In this document: piece by piece, positions 7,289-16,700 of the stretch
Layout of the letters: every line of letters begins with the position of its first letter
Position numbering within the stretch: position 1 is the stretch's first letter
NCBI GenBank assembly: GCA_944377315.1
Contig: CALWEM010000015.1
Location: 1-53,450, forward strand
Direction of reading: 5' to 3'
Length of the DNA stretch: 53,450 nucleotides
Origin: an uncultured Clostridia bacterium
Lineage (GTDB): Bacteria > Bacillota > Clostridia > Christensenellales > UBA1242
The notes under the pieces: model-generated
What the model saw: the letters and a program-made list of their open reading frames with translations, nothing else
Told to the model about the DNA's origin: nothing
The model's database searches: none
Program-made: the position numbers and the translations under genes

Positions 7289-8821
7289 ATGAAAATTTTT
7301 CAAAATGTGACAGGTGGAGCGTTCATCCTTTTGATAAGCGGAGTTATTTGCAAGTGCTTGGGGGCATTTTTTCGTCTTCCGCTCACAAATCTTTTGGGTA
7401 TTGAAGGGATTGGCGTCTTTCAACTTATTATGAGCATATACTCTTTTGCTTTGGTGGTAACAGCGGGTGGTGTGACGGCATCGCTTTCAAAATTGATTGG
7501 CTCGGCACGCGCTAATGGAAGGTATGAAAAAATCAAAATTTACTTTCATCAAGCATTAATTTTTTCTTTTTGTGTTGGGTTGGGACTTGGTGTTTTGTTC
7601 CTAATTTTTGGCAGATATATCGCCATTTTCCAAAACATTTCTTCTCAAGCGTCCTATTATCTTTTTGCCTTGATGCTTCCACTGGGAGCCCTACTTGCGA
7701 CCTTGCGTGGCTATTTTCAAGGCTATGAAAATATGATGCCCACGGCAATAAGCCAAGTGATTGAACAGGTGGTGCGTTTTTCGAGTGGACTTCTGTTTTG
7801 TTACTATTTTTCAAAGATAAGCGTGGTGCAGGGAGTGTTTGGAGCATTTTTGGGCGTTTTGACAAGTGAAGCCATATCACTTCTCTTTCTCATCATTTTT
7901 TATGCTGTGAGAGTGCGAAGAAAGAAGGAAATATACAGCCAAGATTTTGTTCGTGTTGTGAGAAAGGAATTTAACAAGGCAAATTTACCAATGATGTTCA
8001 GTGCTTCCATACTTCCGCTTGTCACTGCTTTTGAAGGCTTGATTATCATTCCGCAACTTGTGAAAAGTGGGTTGACTTCTTCCTTTGCCACTTCGCTATA
8101 TGGGCTTCAAGCTGGTGTGGTGGGTGCAATATTGCATTTTCCACTCATCATTTCACTGTCAATAACCACTGCGATTCTGCCAAATTTGTCTTATCATATT
8201 TCTCGCGGAAGCGGTGGAAAAGTCATCATTGAAAAAGGGCTTAAAACTCTTTTATATCTCATTTTGCCCACCACATTCGGCATTGTGGCGATTTCAAAAG
8301 AAGTTTTGGATTTGATTTATGTCGACTTAACTCCCTTTCTTCTGACCATTTCCTTCTACCTTATGCTATATGGTGGATTTGCCACGATTTTCACGGCTAT
8401 AATGCAATATATAATAATGATTTTGCAGGCAAACGGACAGTTTAAATATATTCTCACAATAACGCTTTTGGGCGGTTTTTTGCGTGCGGGTTTATCATTC
8501 TTTTTGGCGCTTGTGCCTTCAATCAATATATACGCCATTTTGGTGGGGAATATTGTGATGACAGCATTTGTGTCCTTGCTTGGGCTTGCGAAACTCAAAA
8601 ATATTTCCGCTTTTTCTGTCAAAGCAAAAGACATTTTCCTTCTGCTGTTTGGCACATTTTTGATGTTTATGGCAGTTCACACATTCATTCGCTCGGCATA
8701 TTTTTCGCCGTATGTCAACATCCTTCTTGCCGTTTTGATTGGTGTTGTTGTCTATGGAATTATCACCATTCCTTTTCTCATCACCATTGTTTATGTGAAA
8801 AAGAAGAAAAAAGTGGTTTAA
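7289..8821 (+). CDS. Lipid-linked oligosaccharide flippase, MOP/SpoVB type
   Basis: 510 residues with about 12-14 hydrophobic helices over the whole length. The N-terminus (GGAFILLISGVICKCLGAFF then GIEGIGVFQLIMSIYSFALV) matches the SpoVB/MurJ/RfbX branch of the MOP superfamily, which moves undecaprenyl-linked cell-wall or polysaccharide precursors across the cytoplasmic membrane. Substrate cannot be told from sequence. The region before the ATG has AAGTGGTG as a weak ribosome binding site. The HU gene follows after 40 bases and may be in the same transcript. Confidence 0.85.
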   Translation: MKIFQNVTGGAFILLISGVICKCLGAFFRLPLTNLLGIEGIGVFQLIMSIYSFALVVTAGGVTASLSKLIGSARANGRYEKIKIYFHQALIFSFCVGLGLGVLFLIFGRYIAIFQNISSQASYYLFALMLPLGALLATLRGYFQGYENMMPTAISQVIEQVVRFSSGLLFCYYFSKISVVQGVFGAFLGVLTSEAISLLFLIIFYAVRVRRKKEIYSQDFVRVVRKEFNKANLPMMFSASILPLVTAFEGLIIIPQLVKSGLTSSFATSLYGLQAGVVGAILHFPLIISLSITTAILPNLSYHISRGSGGKVIIEKGLKTLLYLILPTTFGIVAISKEVLDLIYVDLTPFLLTISFYLMLYGGFATIFTAIMQYIIMILQANGQFKYILTITLLGGFLRAGLSFFLALVPSINIYAILVGNIVMTAFVSLLGLAKLKNISAFSVKAKDIFLLLFGTFLMFMAVHTFIRSAYFSPYVNILLAVLIGVVVYGIITIPFLITIVYVKKKKKVV

Positions 8822-8861
8822 AAATTTCCCTTGTTGTCCAACATTTATCTAGGAGGCTAAT

Positions 8862-9134
8862 ATGAACAAACAAGAAATGTTGGAAGTTTTGGCAAAAAAG
8901 ACGAACATAACAAAAAATAAATGCGAAAAGGTAATTGATGAGTTCAAAAAACTTATTCTGGAAGTTTGTGAAAAAGGTGATGAATTGGCACTCAAAAATT
9001 TTGGAAAATTTAGGCTGGAAGAGAAAAAGGCTCGAAAATTTCTCAATCCACAGACCAAGCGTTATTATTTTTCCAAGCCGAAAAAGGTGATAAATTTCAA
9101 AGCATACAAAAATTTTAAATACGCAATAAAATAA
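8862..9134 (+). CDS. HU-family DNA-binding protein
   Basis: 90 residues, normal length for HU. It starts MNKQEMLEVLAKKTNITK, and the helical dimerisation part is followed by LKNFGKFRLEEKKARKFLNP, the flexible arm region, although the usual R-N-P tip reads F-L-N-P. HU is a nucleoid protein that bends DNA as a dimer. AGGAGG precedes the ATG. The C-terminus is unusually rich in Lys, Tyr and Phe (KPKKVINFKAYKNFKYAIK). A terminator follows at once. Confidence 0.85.
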   Translation: MNKQEMLEVLAKKTNITKNKCEKVIDEFKKLILEVCEKGDELALKNFGKFRLEEKKARKFLNPQTKRYYFSKPKKVINFKAYKNFKYAIK

Positions 9135-9160
9135 AAAGCCGAAAATTGGCTTTTTATTTT
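9133..9160 (+). terminator. Rho-independent terminator after the HU gene
   Basis: AAAAAGCC (9133-9140) and GGCTTTTT (9148-9155) with a 7-base loop, then T-rich sequence. The hairpin also follows the end of the minus-strand hydrolase remnant. Confidence 0.8.
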
Positions 9161-9272
9161 AAGTTTTTTTCAAAAAAAGTTTTAAGTTTTTCAAATGGAA
9201 GAAAATTATAATTATCATATAAATCGCAATGAACGGCGTTTGGAATGATTGTGTGTTTAATGAAAGAGAAAT
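9154..9272 (-). pseudogene. Remnant of an alpha/beta hydrolase (C-terminus only)
   Basis: Reading the minus strand directly after the flavodoxin stop codon gives one open frame of about 38 codons ending in TAA at 9154-9156: ...I-I-P-N-A-V-H-C-D-L-Y-D-N-Y-N-F-L-P-F-E-K-L-K-T-F-F. This matches the C-terminal end of YcjY/dienelactone-hydrolase-like alpha/beta hydrolases (G/N-A-x-H-x-D-L-Y-D ... P-F-x-K-L-x-x-F-F), including the catalytic His. No start codon, ribosome binding site or N-terminal domain remains. I infer a deletion that removed the first ~90% of the gene. Confidence 0.6.
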
Positions 9273-9755
9273 TTATTTCTCAATCACACCATAAGCCCAG
9301 GTTTTGAGTTCGTCAAAAGTGACATTAAAGGAAAATCTTTTTCCATTTTTGACAGTCGCGTTTTTAATTAAATTTTGAATATTTTTTGCTGTGTTTCCAA
9401 GTCCACTTCCACCAGATGTGGCAAAAGAAATGATAATTTTCCCGGCAAAATCATATTCTTCCAAAAAGGTATCGACAATTGAAGGTTCGCGATACCACCA
9501 AATTGGGAAGCCTAAAAAGATATATTTGTATTCTCCAAAATTTCTTACCTTGTTGGCAATTTCTGGACGAGAAGAGATGTCTGCCATTTCCAAAGAACTT
9601 CTTGAATTTTTGTCAGTCCAATCAAGGTCGGCGTCGGTGTATTTTTTTGCTGGTTCAATTTCGAAAATATCGCCACCAATTGCCTTTGCCAAGTTTTCTG
9701 CCAATTTTTTTGTTGTTCCACTGGCACTAAAATATGCCACCAAAATTTTTTCCAT
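9273..9755 (-). CDS. Flavodoxin
   Basis: 160 residues. The FMN phosphate-binding loop S-A-S-G-T-T is at residues 10-15 after strand MEKILVAYF. The W-W-Y-R-E-P segment is the aromatic isoalloxazine-stacking loop, and SFATSGGSGLG is the second flavin loop. It belongs to the short flavodoxin_4-type group, a cytoplasmic electron carrier or small NAD(P)H-dependent reductase partner. The upstream region has only a weak ribosome binding site (GGATTTAATTGTT). Its stop codon is followed immediately by the remnant of an alpha/beta hydrolase gene, which probably was its operon partner. Confidence 0.9.
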   Translation of the reverse strand: MEKILVAYFSASGTTKKLAENLAKAIGGDIFEIEPAKKYTDADLDWTDKNSRSSLEMADISSRPEIANKVRNFGEYKYIFLGFPIWWYREPSIVDTFLEEYDFAGKIIISFATSGGSGLGNTAKNIQNLIKNATVKNGKRFSFNVTFDELKTWAYGVIEK

Positions 9756-9892
9756 AACAATTAAATCCTTTTTTAAGTTTAATTATATTTTAAAATAAAA
9801 GGTTTGTTTTGTCAAACAAAAATATAATTAAAAGAAAAAAGTTTGGTTTTAAAAAAGAATATTTGGTAATAATTTTTTTAGGTGAGGTGAAT

Positions 9893-10645
9893 ATGAAATT
9901 TTCAGTTTGGCAAGATGAAGAAGTCAGAAATTTGTTTAAAGTTGTTGAAGAGTGCAAGAGTCAAAATCGTCCGCTCAAAGAAGCATTTGCAAAACACGCA
10001 CAAAAATATCATCGTAAACAGAACAGTGTGCGCAATTATTATTATAGCGAAGTGGACAATCTTGAAAAAGACGAAGAAAGAAGAAAAAAACTTCAAATCA
10101 ATTTGCAAAATCACTTGAAAAACAAACTTATTCCTTTTTCCAAATTCCAAGAAGAAGAGTTTTTAAAAAAGGTGGAAGAAATGAAAAAACAAGGTTTGTC
10201 AGTGCGTTCCATTTGCATCAAATTAAGTGGTGGCGATATGACACTGATGACGCGACTTCAAAACAAATTTCAAAATCTTAAACGCGAGAAAGGAAAGGTT
10301 GACAATATAATCAAATTTCAAAAAAAGCAAAAAAATTTGACAGACAATGATATTAACAGTTTATTTTTTGGGCTTGTCAAGTTAATTAAAAAGAATGCAC
10401 AAGAAGAATGTTCTTTGCGTTTCAAAGAAGAAAAAGAAAACTCGGCATTTCTTCTCAAAGAAGCATATAACGAACTTAATATGAAAACGAAGGAGCTTAA
10501 AACATTAAAAGAAAACTATGAAATTTTGAAAAAAGAAAACTTGTCACTTCTTGAAAAAATGAGCAAAACTTTGGATGCAAAAAATCAGAAATTGAAAGAA
10601 AAATTCAAAAATTTTGGTGGAAATGTGGACAAAATTAAGGCGTAA
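9893..10645 (+). CDS. Myb/SANT-like protein with coiled-coil tail
   Basis: 250 residues from the ATG at 9893, which has AGGTGAGGTGA just upstream; an earlier in-frame start at 9809 would add 28 residues and lacks a site. Residues 1-50 (F-S-V-W-Q-D-E-E-V-R-N-L-F ... aF-x-x-H-A-Q-K-Y-H-R-K-Q-N-S-V-R-N-Y-Y-Y) look like a Myb/SANT helix-turn-helix of the RsfA/YlbO kind. Residues 75-125 look like a second, weaker copy (FSKFQEEEFLKKVEEMKKQG). Residues 180-250 form a coiled coil. Probably a DNA-binding regulator. It ends in a terminator that overlaps the addB promoter. Confidence 0.7.
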   Translation: MKFSVWQDEEVRNLFKVVEECKSQNRPLKEAFAKHAQKYHRKQNSVRNYYYSEVDNLEKDEERRKKLQINLQNHLKNKLIPFSKFQEEEFLKKVEEMKKQGLSVRSICIKLSGGDMTLMTRLQNKFQNLKREKGKVDNIIKFQKKQKNLTDNDINSLFFGLVKLIKKNAQEECSLRFKEEKENSAFLLKEAYNELNMKTKELKTLKENYEILKKENLSLLEKMSKTLDAKNQKLKEKFKNFGGNVDKIKA

Positions 10646-10646
10646 A

Positions 10647-10678
10647 AAAGATATTTCATTTTGAAAATATCTTTTTTT
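10647..10678 (+). terminator. Terminator overlapping the addB promoter
   Basis: AAAGATATTT (10647-10656) with AAATATCTTT (10665-10674) and a following T-run. The -35 box of the addB promoter (10661-10666) lies in its loop and right arm. Confidence 0.75.
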
Positions 10679-10688
10679 GTGTTAAAAT
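10661..10688 (+). promoter_or_regulatory. addB promoter, leaderless start
   Basis: TTGAAA (10661-10666), 16 bases, TAAAAT (10683-10688), then six bases to the addB ATG at 10695. No Shine-Dalgarno sequence is present. Confidence 0.55.
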
Positions 10689-10694
10689 ATTGTT

Positions 10695-13600
10695 ATGAAT
10701 TTGAATTTTGTTTTCAGTGGCACATTGTTCGAAGCAACAAAAGAAACAATAAAGATGATTGACCATAAAAATTTGGCACAAAAAAATTTGGTGGTTGTGC
10801 CAGACAGTTTTTCTATGCAAGCGGAAAAACTTATTTTTGACACTTTGAACATCAAGTCCACTTTCAATATTTCAGTGGTTGGCGTTTCGCGTCTTGCAGC
10901 GAAAATTTTGCGAGAGCATAACATTCCGTTCACCAGAGTGAGTGGAATGGAAGAAATTCTTTTGACTTATAAAGCAATAAAAGAAAATGAAAAAAACTTC
11001 ACATATTTTCAAAACTATGGTGTGGATTTTTGTTTGAAAGTCAAGGAGATTCTTTCTCAATTTTCCAATTGTTTTGTCAAGGTGGAAGACATAAAAGAAT
11101 ATGACGACAAACTTTTGTCAAAAAAGATGAGTGATTTGAAATTGATATACAAAAGATATCTTGAACTTTTGAAAGACAAGTTGAATCTTTCAAAACTGTT
11201 GGCTTTTTTTCTTGAAAAGAGCGAATTTCTTGATCTTCAAAACTATAATTTATATTTTGTCAATTTTGACAGTTTTTCAAAAGAAATATATGATTTTATT
11301 TGTCATCTATCGAAAAAGGTGAATTCTGTCTATATTGCTCTTGCAAAGCCATTATGGCAAGGGAATGCCTACATATATGAAAACGACACTTTCAAAAAGA
11401 TGCTTAACTATGCCAATTCAGTCGGCGTGAAAGTGAAAGCAGTGGAAAAAAGTGGAGACTTAACTGAAAAGAAAAAAGCGGTTTTGAAAAATGCTTTTTC
11501 AATAAAAGAAGAAAAGGCAGATTTTAATTATTTTTACAACATTATTGCAAGTGACATAACAGATGAAGTTGATTTCGTGGCAAAATATATTCACTTTCAA
11601 ATCGTCAATGGAAAACGATATAAAGATTTTGCCATTGCCGTGCCCGAAGAGAGTTATTTTAGAAAGTTGCAAAATGTTTTTTCGGAATATAATATCCCAG
11701 TGTATATGGACTACACTTTGTCACTGGGTGAGATAAGTGTTAGTCAATTTTTTGTTAAGATTTTCAAAATTGCGGAGTCTTCTTTTTCCAAAGAAAATTT
11801 GGAATATCTTGTTAATTCGCCGTTTTTAAACAATGAAAATATTGAAGAAAAAATCGAAAAAATTGAGTATTATGAAATTGATGATTTTGAGAAATATTCC
11901 GAAATTGACCACTCGCCTGATGATGTTTTTGAATTAATAAAAAAAATCAAAAAATCAAAAAATATGCAAGAATTTTGTGTTTTTGGGCAAAAAATCGCAG
12001 AAATTCTTGAAAAAAACAAAGATTTTTATTTTGACAAAATTATTTCTCTTCAAAAACAAAGTGAAAATGAGCAGGCAATTTCATTGATTCAAAAGATTTT
12101 GGATGAGATAAAAAATTTTGAATTTCAAGAAAATATCTCTCTCAAAGATTTCATTTTTTTGATGGAAACGCTTTTCAAAAGTGTCAAGGTGGAAACCGTG
12201 CCTTCATATATTGATGCGGTCTATGTGGGCGATGCCACAAAGAGTTATTTTGAAGATGTGGATACCTTGTTTGTTTTGGGGGCGACAAGTGCCTTGCTTC
12301 CAAAAACGGAAAAAGATTGTGGAATTATAACAGATGATGAACTGGAAAAAATTGGACATTTGATTGAACCAGAAATTCGTGTCATCAACAGACGAAATCG
12401 TTTGAAACTTTTTGAAGTTTTGCAACACGCAAAGAATTTTTTGTTTTGCGTAACACCGCTTGGTAATGGTGGGAAAAAAGCTTCTTTTGTGGAAGACTTA
12501 AGTAAAGCGTTTGAAAAATGCGAAATTCGCACCACAAGTTATCAAAATTTTCATCGCCCTGACCTTGACGAAGAAGGGGTGATGCGACTTGTTTCTTTCA
12601 ATTTGGGCACAAAGGAAGTTGCTGAAAAAAACTTCAAAAAAATTGAGAAAAATTTATCAAAAACTTTTGCAAATTCGATAAATTTTGTGGTCGGTAAAGA
12701 AGTTTTTTCATATGACTATGAAAGTTTGCAAGAAAATCCGCTCAAAAACAAAATTTCAGTTTCCGAACTTGAAACATATTTTTGTTGCCCGTTCAAGCAT
12801 TTTGTGAGTTATCTTTTGAAAGTGAAGCCAAGAGAACACGCACGCCAAGACAAGCGAAAAGTGGGAATTTTAAAGCACGAACTTGCCAAAAATTTTGTGG
12901 ATAATTTCAAGGATTTGAAGTTAATAGATGATAAAAAAATTGAAGAATTTTTGAAAAACAACTTTGAAAAATCTTTGGAAAAGGTTTTTGACAAGGTGGT
13001 TTTGGATGACAAAATTTTTGTGAAAATATTAAAACGCGAATGTTTTAATATGCTTTCTAATATTGTTTATGAGCAATCAAAAAGTGAATTTAAACCAATT
13101 TACACCGAAAAAACAATAAAAAACACAATAAAAAACCTAAATTTTGTTGGTTTTGTGGACAGAATTGACAAATATAAAAATTATTTCAGAATTATTGATT
13201 ATAAGACTGGCAAGGTTGATGGCATTTTGAAAGATTTGTTATATGGAAAAAAATTGCAACTATTTTTGTATGCCAAATTTGTTCAAGAGGAATTAAACTT
13301 GACGCTGGCAGGAGTTTATTATTTTGATTGCAAAAACAAATTCAAAAAGAAAAATGTTCCACAAAAACTTTTGGACGGACTCACTTTGAAGGAAAATGAA
13401 GTTTGTTATGCTTCTGATTTTAGATTTCAAGATGACAACTTCAAAAGTGATATCATTGGCGGGACGAAACGCAAAAATGTGAAAGAAGGTGAGTTTGAAA
13501 TAAAATATGGCAATTTTGTTTCGAGTTTTCAAAAATATTTTGACTATGCATTGAAGGTGAGCGAAAAGGCGATTGATGAAATTGAGGGTGGATATATCTT

Positions 13601-13703
13601 GCCAAAGCCACTTGAATCTGAATGTGAGAGATGTGAATTCAAAAGTGTTTGCAAGTTTAAAGATGAAGGGCACAGGAAACAGGTTGCCAAAAAGGATTTT
13701 TAG
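10695..13703 (+). CDS. addB: AddB subunit of the AddAB helicase-nuclease
   Basis: 1002 residues, shorter than Bacillus AddB. It is the second subunit of the AddAB enzyme that resects double-strand ends and loads RecA. The C-terminal RecB-type nuclease is clear: ISVSELETYFCCPFKHFVSY (near 690-705), then F-V-G-F-V-D-R-I-D and I-I-D-Y-K-T-G-K with the catalytic Asp, Asp and Lys. The iron-sulphur cysteines are one or two near 697 and C-E-R-C-x5-C near 976-985. The N-terminus lacks a Walker A motif: where other AddB proteins have G-x4-G-K-T, this one reads F-S-G-T-L-F-E-A-T-K. It ends one base before addA. Confidence 0.92.
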   Translation: MNLNFVFSGTLFEATKETIKMIDHKNLAQKNLVVVPDSFSMQAEKLIFDTLNIKSTFNISVVGVSRLAAKILREHNIPFTRVSGMEEILLTYKAIKENEKNFTYFQNYGVDFCLKVKEILSQFSNCFVKVEDIKEYDDKLLSKKMSDLKLIYKRYLELLKDKLNLSKLLAFFLEKSEFLDLQNYNLYFVNFDSFSKEIYDFICHLSKKVNSVYIALAKPLWQGNAYIYENDTFKKMLNYANSVGVKVKAVEKSGDLTEKKKAVLKNAFSIKEEKADFNYFYNIIASDITDEVDFVAKYIHFQIVNGKRYKDFAIAVPEESYFRKLQNVFSEYNIPVYMDYTLSLGEISVSQFFVKIFKIAESSFSKENLEYLVNSPFLNNENIEEKIEKIEYYEIDDFEKYSEIDHSPDDVFELIKKIKKSKNMQEFCVFGQKIAEILEKNKDFYFDKIISLQKQSENEQAISLIQKILDEIKNFEFQENISLKDFIFLMETLFKSVKVETVPSYIDAVYVGDATKSYFEDVDTLFVLGATSALLPKTEKDCGIITDDELEKIGHLIEPEIRVINRRNRLKLFEVLQHAKNFLFCVTPLGNGGKKASFVEDLSKAFEKCEIRTTSYQNFHRPDLDEEGVMRLVSFNLGTKEVAEKNFKKIEKNLSKTFANSINFVVGKEVFSYDYESLQENPLKNKISVSELETYFCCPFKHFVSYLLKVKPREHARQDKRKVGILKHELAKNFVDNFKDLKLIDDKKIEEFLKNNFEKSLEKVFDKVVLDDKIFVKILKRECFNMLSNIVYEQSKSEFKPIYTEKTIKNTIKNLNFVGFVDRIDKYKNYFRIIDYKTGKVDGILKDLLYGKKLQLFLYAKFVQEELNLTLAGVYYFDCKNKFKKKNVPQKLLDGLTLKENEVCYASDFRFQDDNFKSDIIGGTKRKNVKEGEFEIKYGNFVSSFQKYFDYALKVSEKAIDEIEGGYILPKPLESECERCEFKSVCKFKDEGHRKQVAKKDF

Positions 13704-16700
13704 ATGAAAATTGAAGAACAAGAAAGAGTTTTAAAGAACGACAAAAAGAATATGATTGTGAGTGCGTCTGCTGGCAGTGGCAAGACATATGTGCTCATAG
13801 AATATATCAGTCGTCTTGTTTGTCAAAAAAGGGTGCCAATCAAAAAACTTCTCATTTTGACTTTCACGAAACAAGCGGCAATTGAAATGAAAGAAAGGCT
13901 TGTTGAAAAGTTGAAAAAAGAAGTTGGAAAATTAAAGAAAAAAGATGAAGATTTTTTGATCAAACAAATCGATGATTTGTCGGTTTCAAACATTTCCACC
14001 ATTCACTCGTTTTGTGAATATTGTTTGAAAAAATATGCAAATATTTTGAAAATTAACGAAAATTTTGAGATTGCAGACGAAAATTTGGCAAAAAAAATCA
14101 AATTTTCCAGTTTGAAACAAACATTAAAAAAATTTGAAAAAGAAAATGCGGATGAGATGACGCTTATAAATTTTGCTTTCAAATATGATGAAAACAAACT
14201 TAATGATGCCATTTTTGAAATTGAACAAATGGCTCATTCGGTGTCCGATAAAGATAAATATATTGACAAAATTTTGACTTCGCAACAAGAAATATATAAA
14301 AATGCTGAACAAATTGTGAAGGATTATATTGATGATGAAATAAATTCGTATATAAAGAGTTTGGAGCTTCGTCATTTTGGTGGCGAAGCAGATGAGTTGA
14401 AAAGAAATTGTTTCAGTGTTTTTGATTCTGCATCACTTATTGAAAAAATTGAAAATGTGAAAAATTTATCTTTGCCAAAATTTTCTAAAAAGGAAGAAAT
14501 AAGTGAAGAAGAGAATCTTTTTCTTGGAGAACTCAAAGAAGATTTCAAAAAATTTAAAGAGCGCTTGATATCTCTTAATCTCACCAATGAAAAAGTGGAA
14601 AGTGAGAAAAAAGCGGAACTTGAAAAGGCACTTATTCATCTCTTTTTGCTCTATTGTGAAGAGTATGAGAAAGAGAAAGAAAGCGTGAATCTTCTAGATT
14701 TTAATGACCTTGAACAATATATGTTAAAACTCTCTTTTAATAAAGTTTTCAAAGAAGAGTTTTTGTATGTTTTCATTGATGAATATCAAGACACCAACAG
14801 TTTGCAAGAAAAAATCGTCAAAAAGGTGGCGGAAAATTGCAATTTTGTGGCGGTTGGAGATGCCAAGCAAGGAATTTATGGTTTTCGTCTTGCCAGTTCA
14901 AAAATATTTTTGAAAGATGTTGAAGAATTTGAAAAAGATGAAAATGGTAATGCTTTGTTTTTGAAATTGAATTTCAGAAGCGATAAAAGAGTTTTGAATT
15001 TTGTTAACAGCATTTTCAAAAACACAATGACGGTTGAAAATTCTGGAATAAATTATCTTTCAACATCAATGCTTCAAAATGTCTATGAATTTGAAAATGA
15101 CAACGAGAAAAGTGTTTTTGTGGACATTGTGAGCGGAAGTGAGAAAGAAAAAAACGACTTTGAAATTTATTCTGTCAAAGAAGACGAGATGGAAGAAAAT
15201 CTTTCAATGAACGAGATGGAAGTTTGTCGTGCTGAAATTGAAAGGCAACTCAAAACTCAAATCTATGACAACAAGCAGGGTGTTTTTCGACCAGTGAAAT
15301 ATTCTGACATTGCCATCATCTCTCGTTCGCGCAATCAATTTTTCAATGACCTTGGAAAATTTCTTCTTCAAAGTGGAATTCCAGTGACCACAATGAGTAA
15401 AAAATATTTGAGCGACACGCCGGAGATAAAAATCCTTATTGCAGTTTTAAAAATTGCACTTTCACAACAAGACAATCTTTCTCTTTTGAGTGTTTTAATG
15501 TCCAATTTTGGAAAATTTAACCAAGATGAAATTTTGCAGATTTGTCAAAAAGAAAACAAAAATCTATGTGAAATTGTCAAAAATAATGAAAAATTTGCTG
15601 ATTTTTTGAAAAAAATTGAAGATTTTAAAAATAATGGCTTAACTTTTGGCTATCGCCGTGCTTTTGAAATTTTGTTTGAAGAAACAAATTATTATCCATA
15701 TATCTTTTCTCAATATGACGGCGAAGAACTCTATGCTTCCATCAATTTGTTTTTGAATGAAATTGAAAAATCGGGCTTTATGTTCGACTTGCCAAATCTT
15801 ATAAGTTATTTTGAAAATGTCAGCATTGAAGATAATGGTGTGGCAGTTGGAGAAAATGATTCGGTTTTGTTGACCACAATTCACAAAACGAAAGGTCTGG
15901 AATATCCGATTGTGATGATAATAAATGCTGGCAAAAGTTTGAAAAGAGCGGAGAAAAAAGGTGATATTCGACTTGATGACGAACTGGGACTTGCCACAAA
16001 ATTCTATGAAGGTGATTTGGAAGAGCCTTCAATAAAGATGTTTGCCATCGATTTGAAAAATGAAAAAAAGCGTTTTCAAGAAGAAATGATGATTTTTTAT
16101 GTTGCTCTGACACGAGCAAAAAACAGGTTGATAATTATTGGCGAAAACAAGAAAAAAGATTTGAAACCACTCTCTGTGAAAAAAATTGATTCCTATTTTG
16201 ATTACATTTTTTCCACGCTTGCTTCTCCGGAAATTGAAAAATTATTATCGGAAAAAGTTTTGGAAAAAGATATGGTAACCTTCAACATTATTGAAAAGGT
16301 GGAAAATTTGCAAATTGAGAAAAATGACAAAAAATATGGAAAAATTGATGAAAAAATCGTCCAAAATGTGCAAAATTATCTTAATTTTAAATATTTGTAT
16401 GAAAATAAAGAAAATATTTCCTTTAAAAATTCCGTCACAGGATTGACAAAAAAATATGAAGACGACAATGTTTTTCAAAAAAACAACGAATTTATTAATG
16501 TGGAAAATAATGTTGTCGAAATTGGAAACGCTTATCACTATGCCTTAAAAATTCTCGACTTTGAAAAAATTGAGAACTTAATGGATGTAACAAAAAATTT
16601 GCAAAAATCAATGGAAGAAGAACAGCGGAAATTAATTAATATGGAATTATTATATAATAATATCTTAACTTTAAAACCATACTGCAATGGCAAAGTTTTC

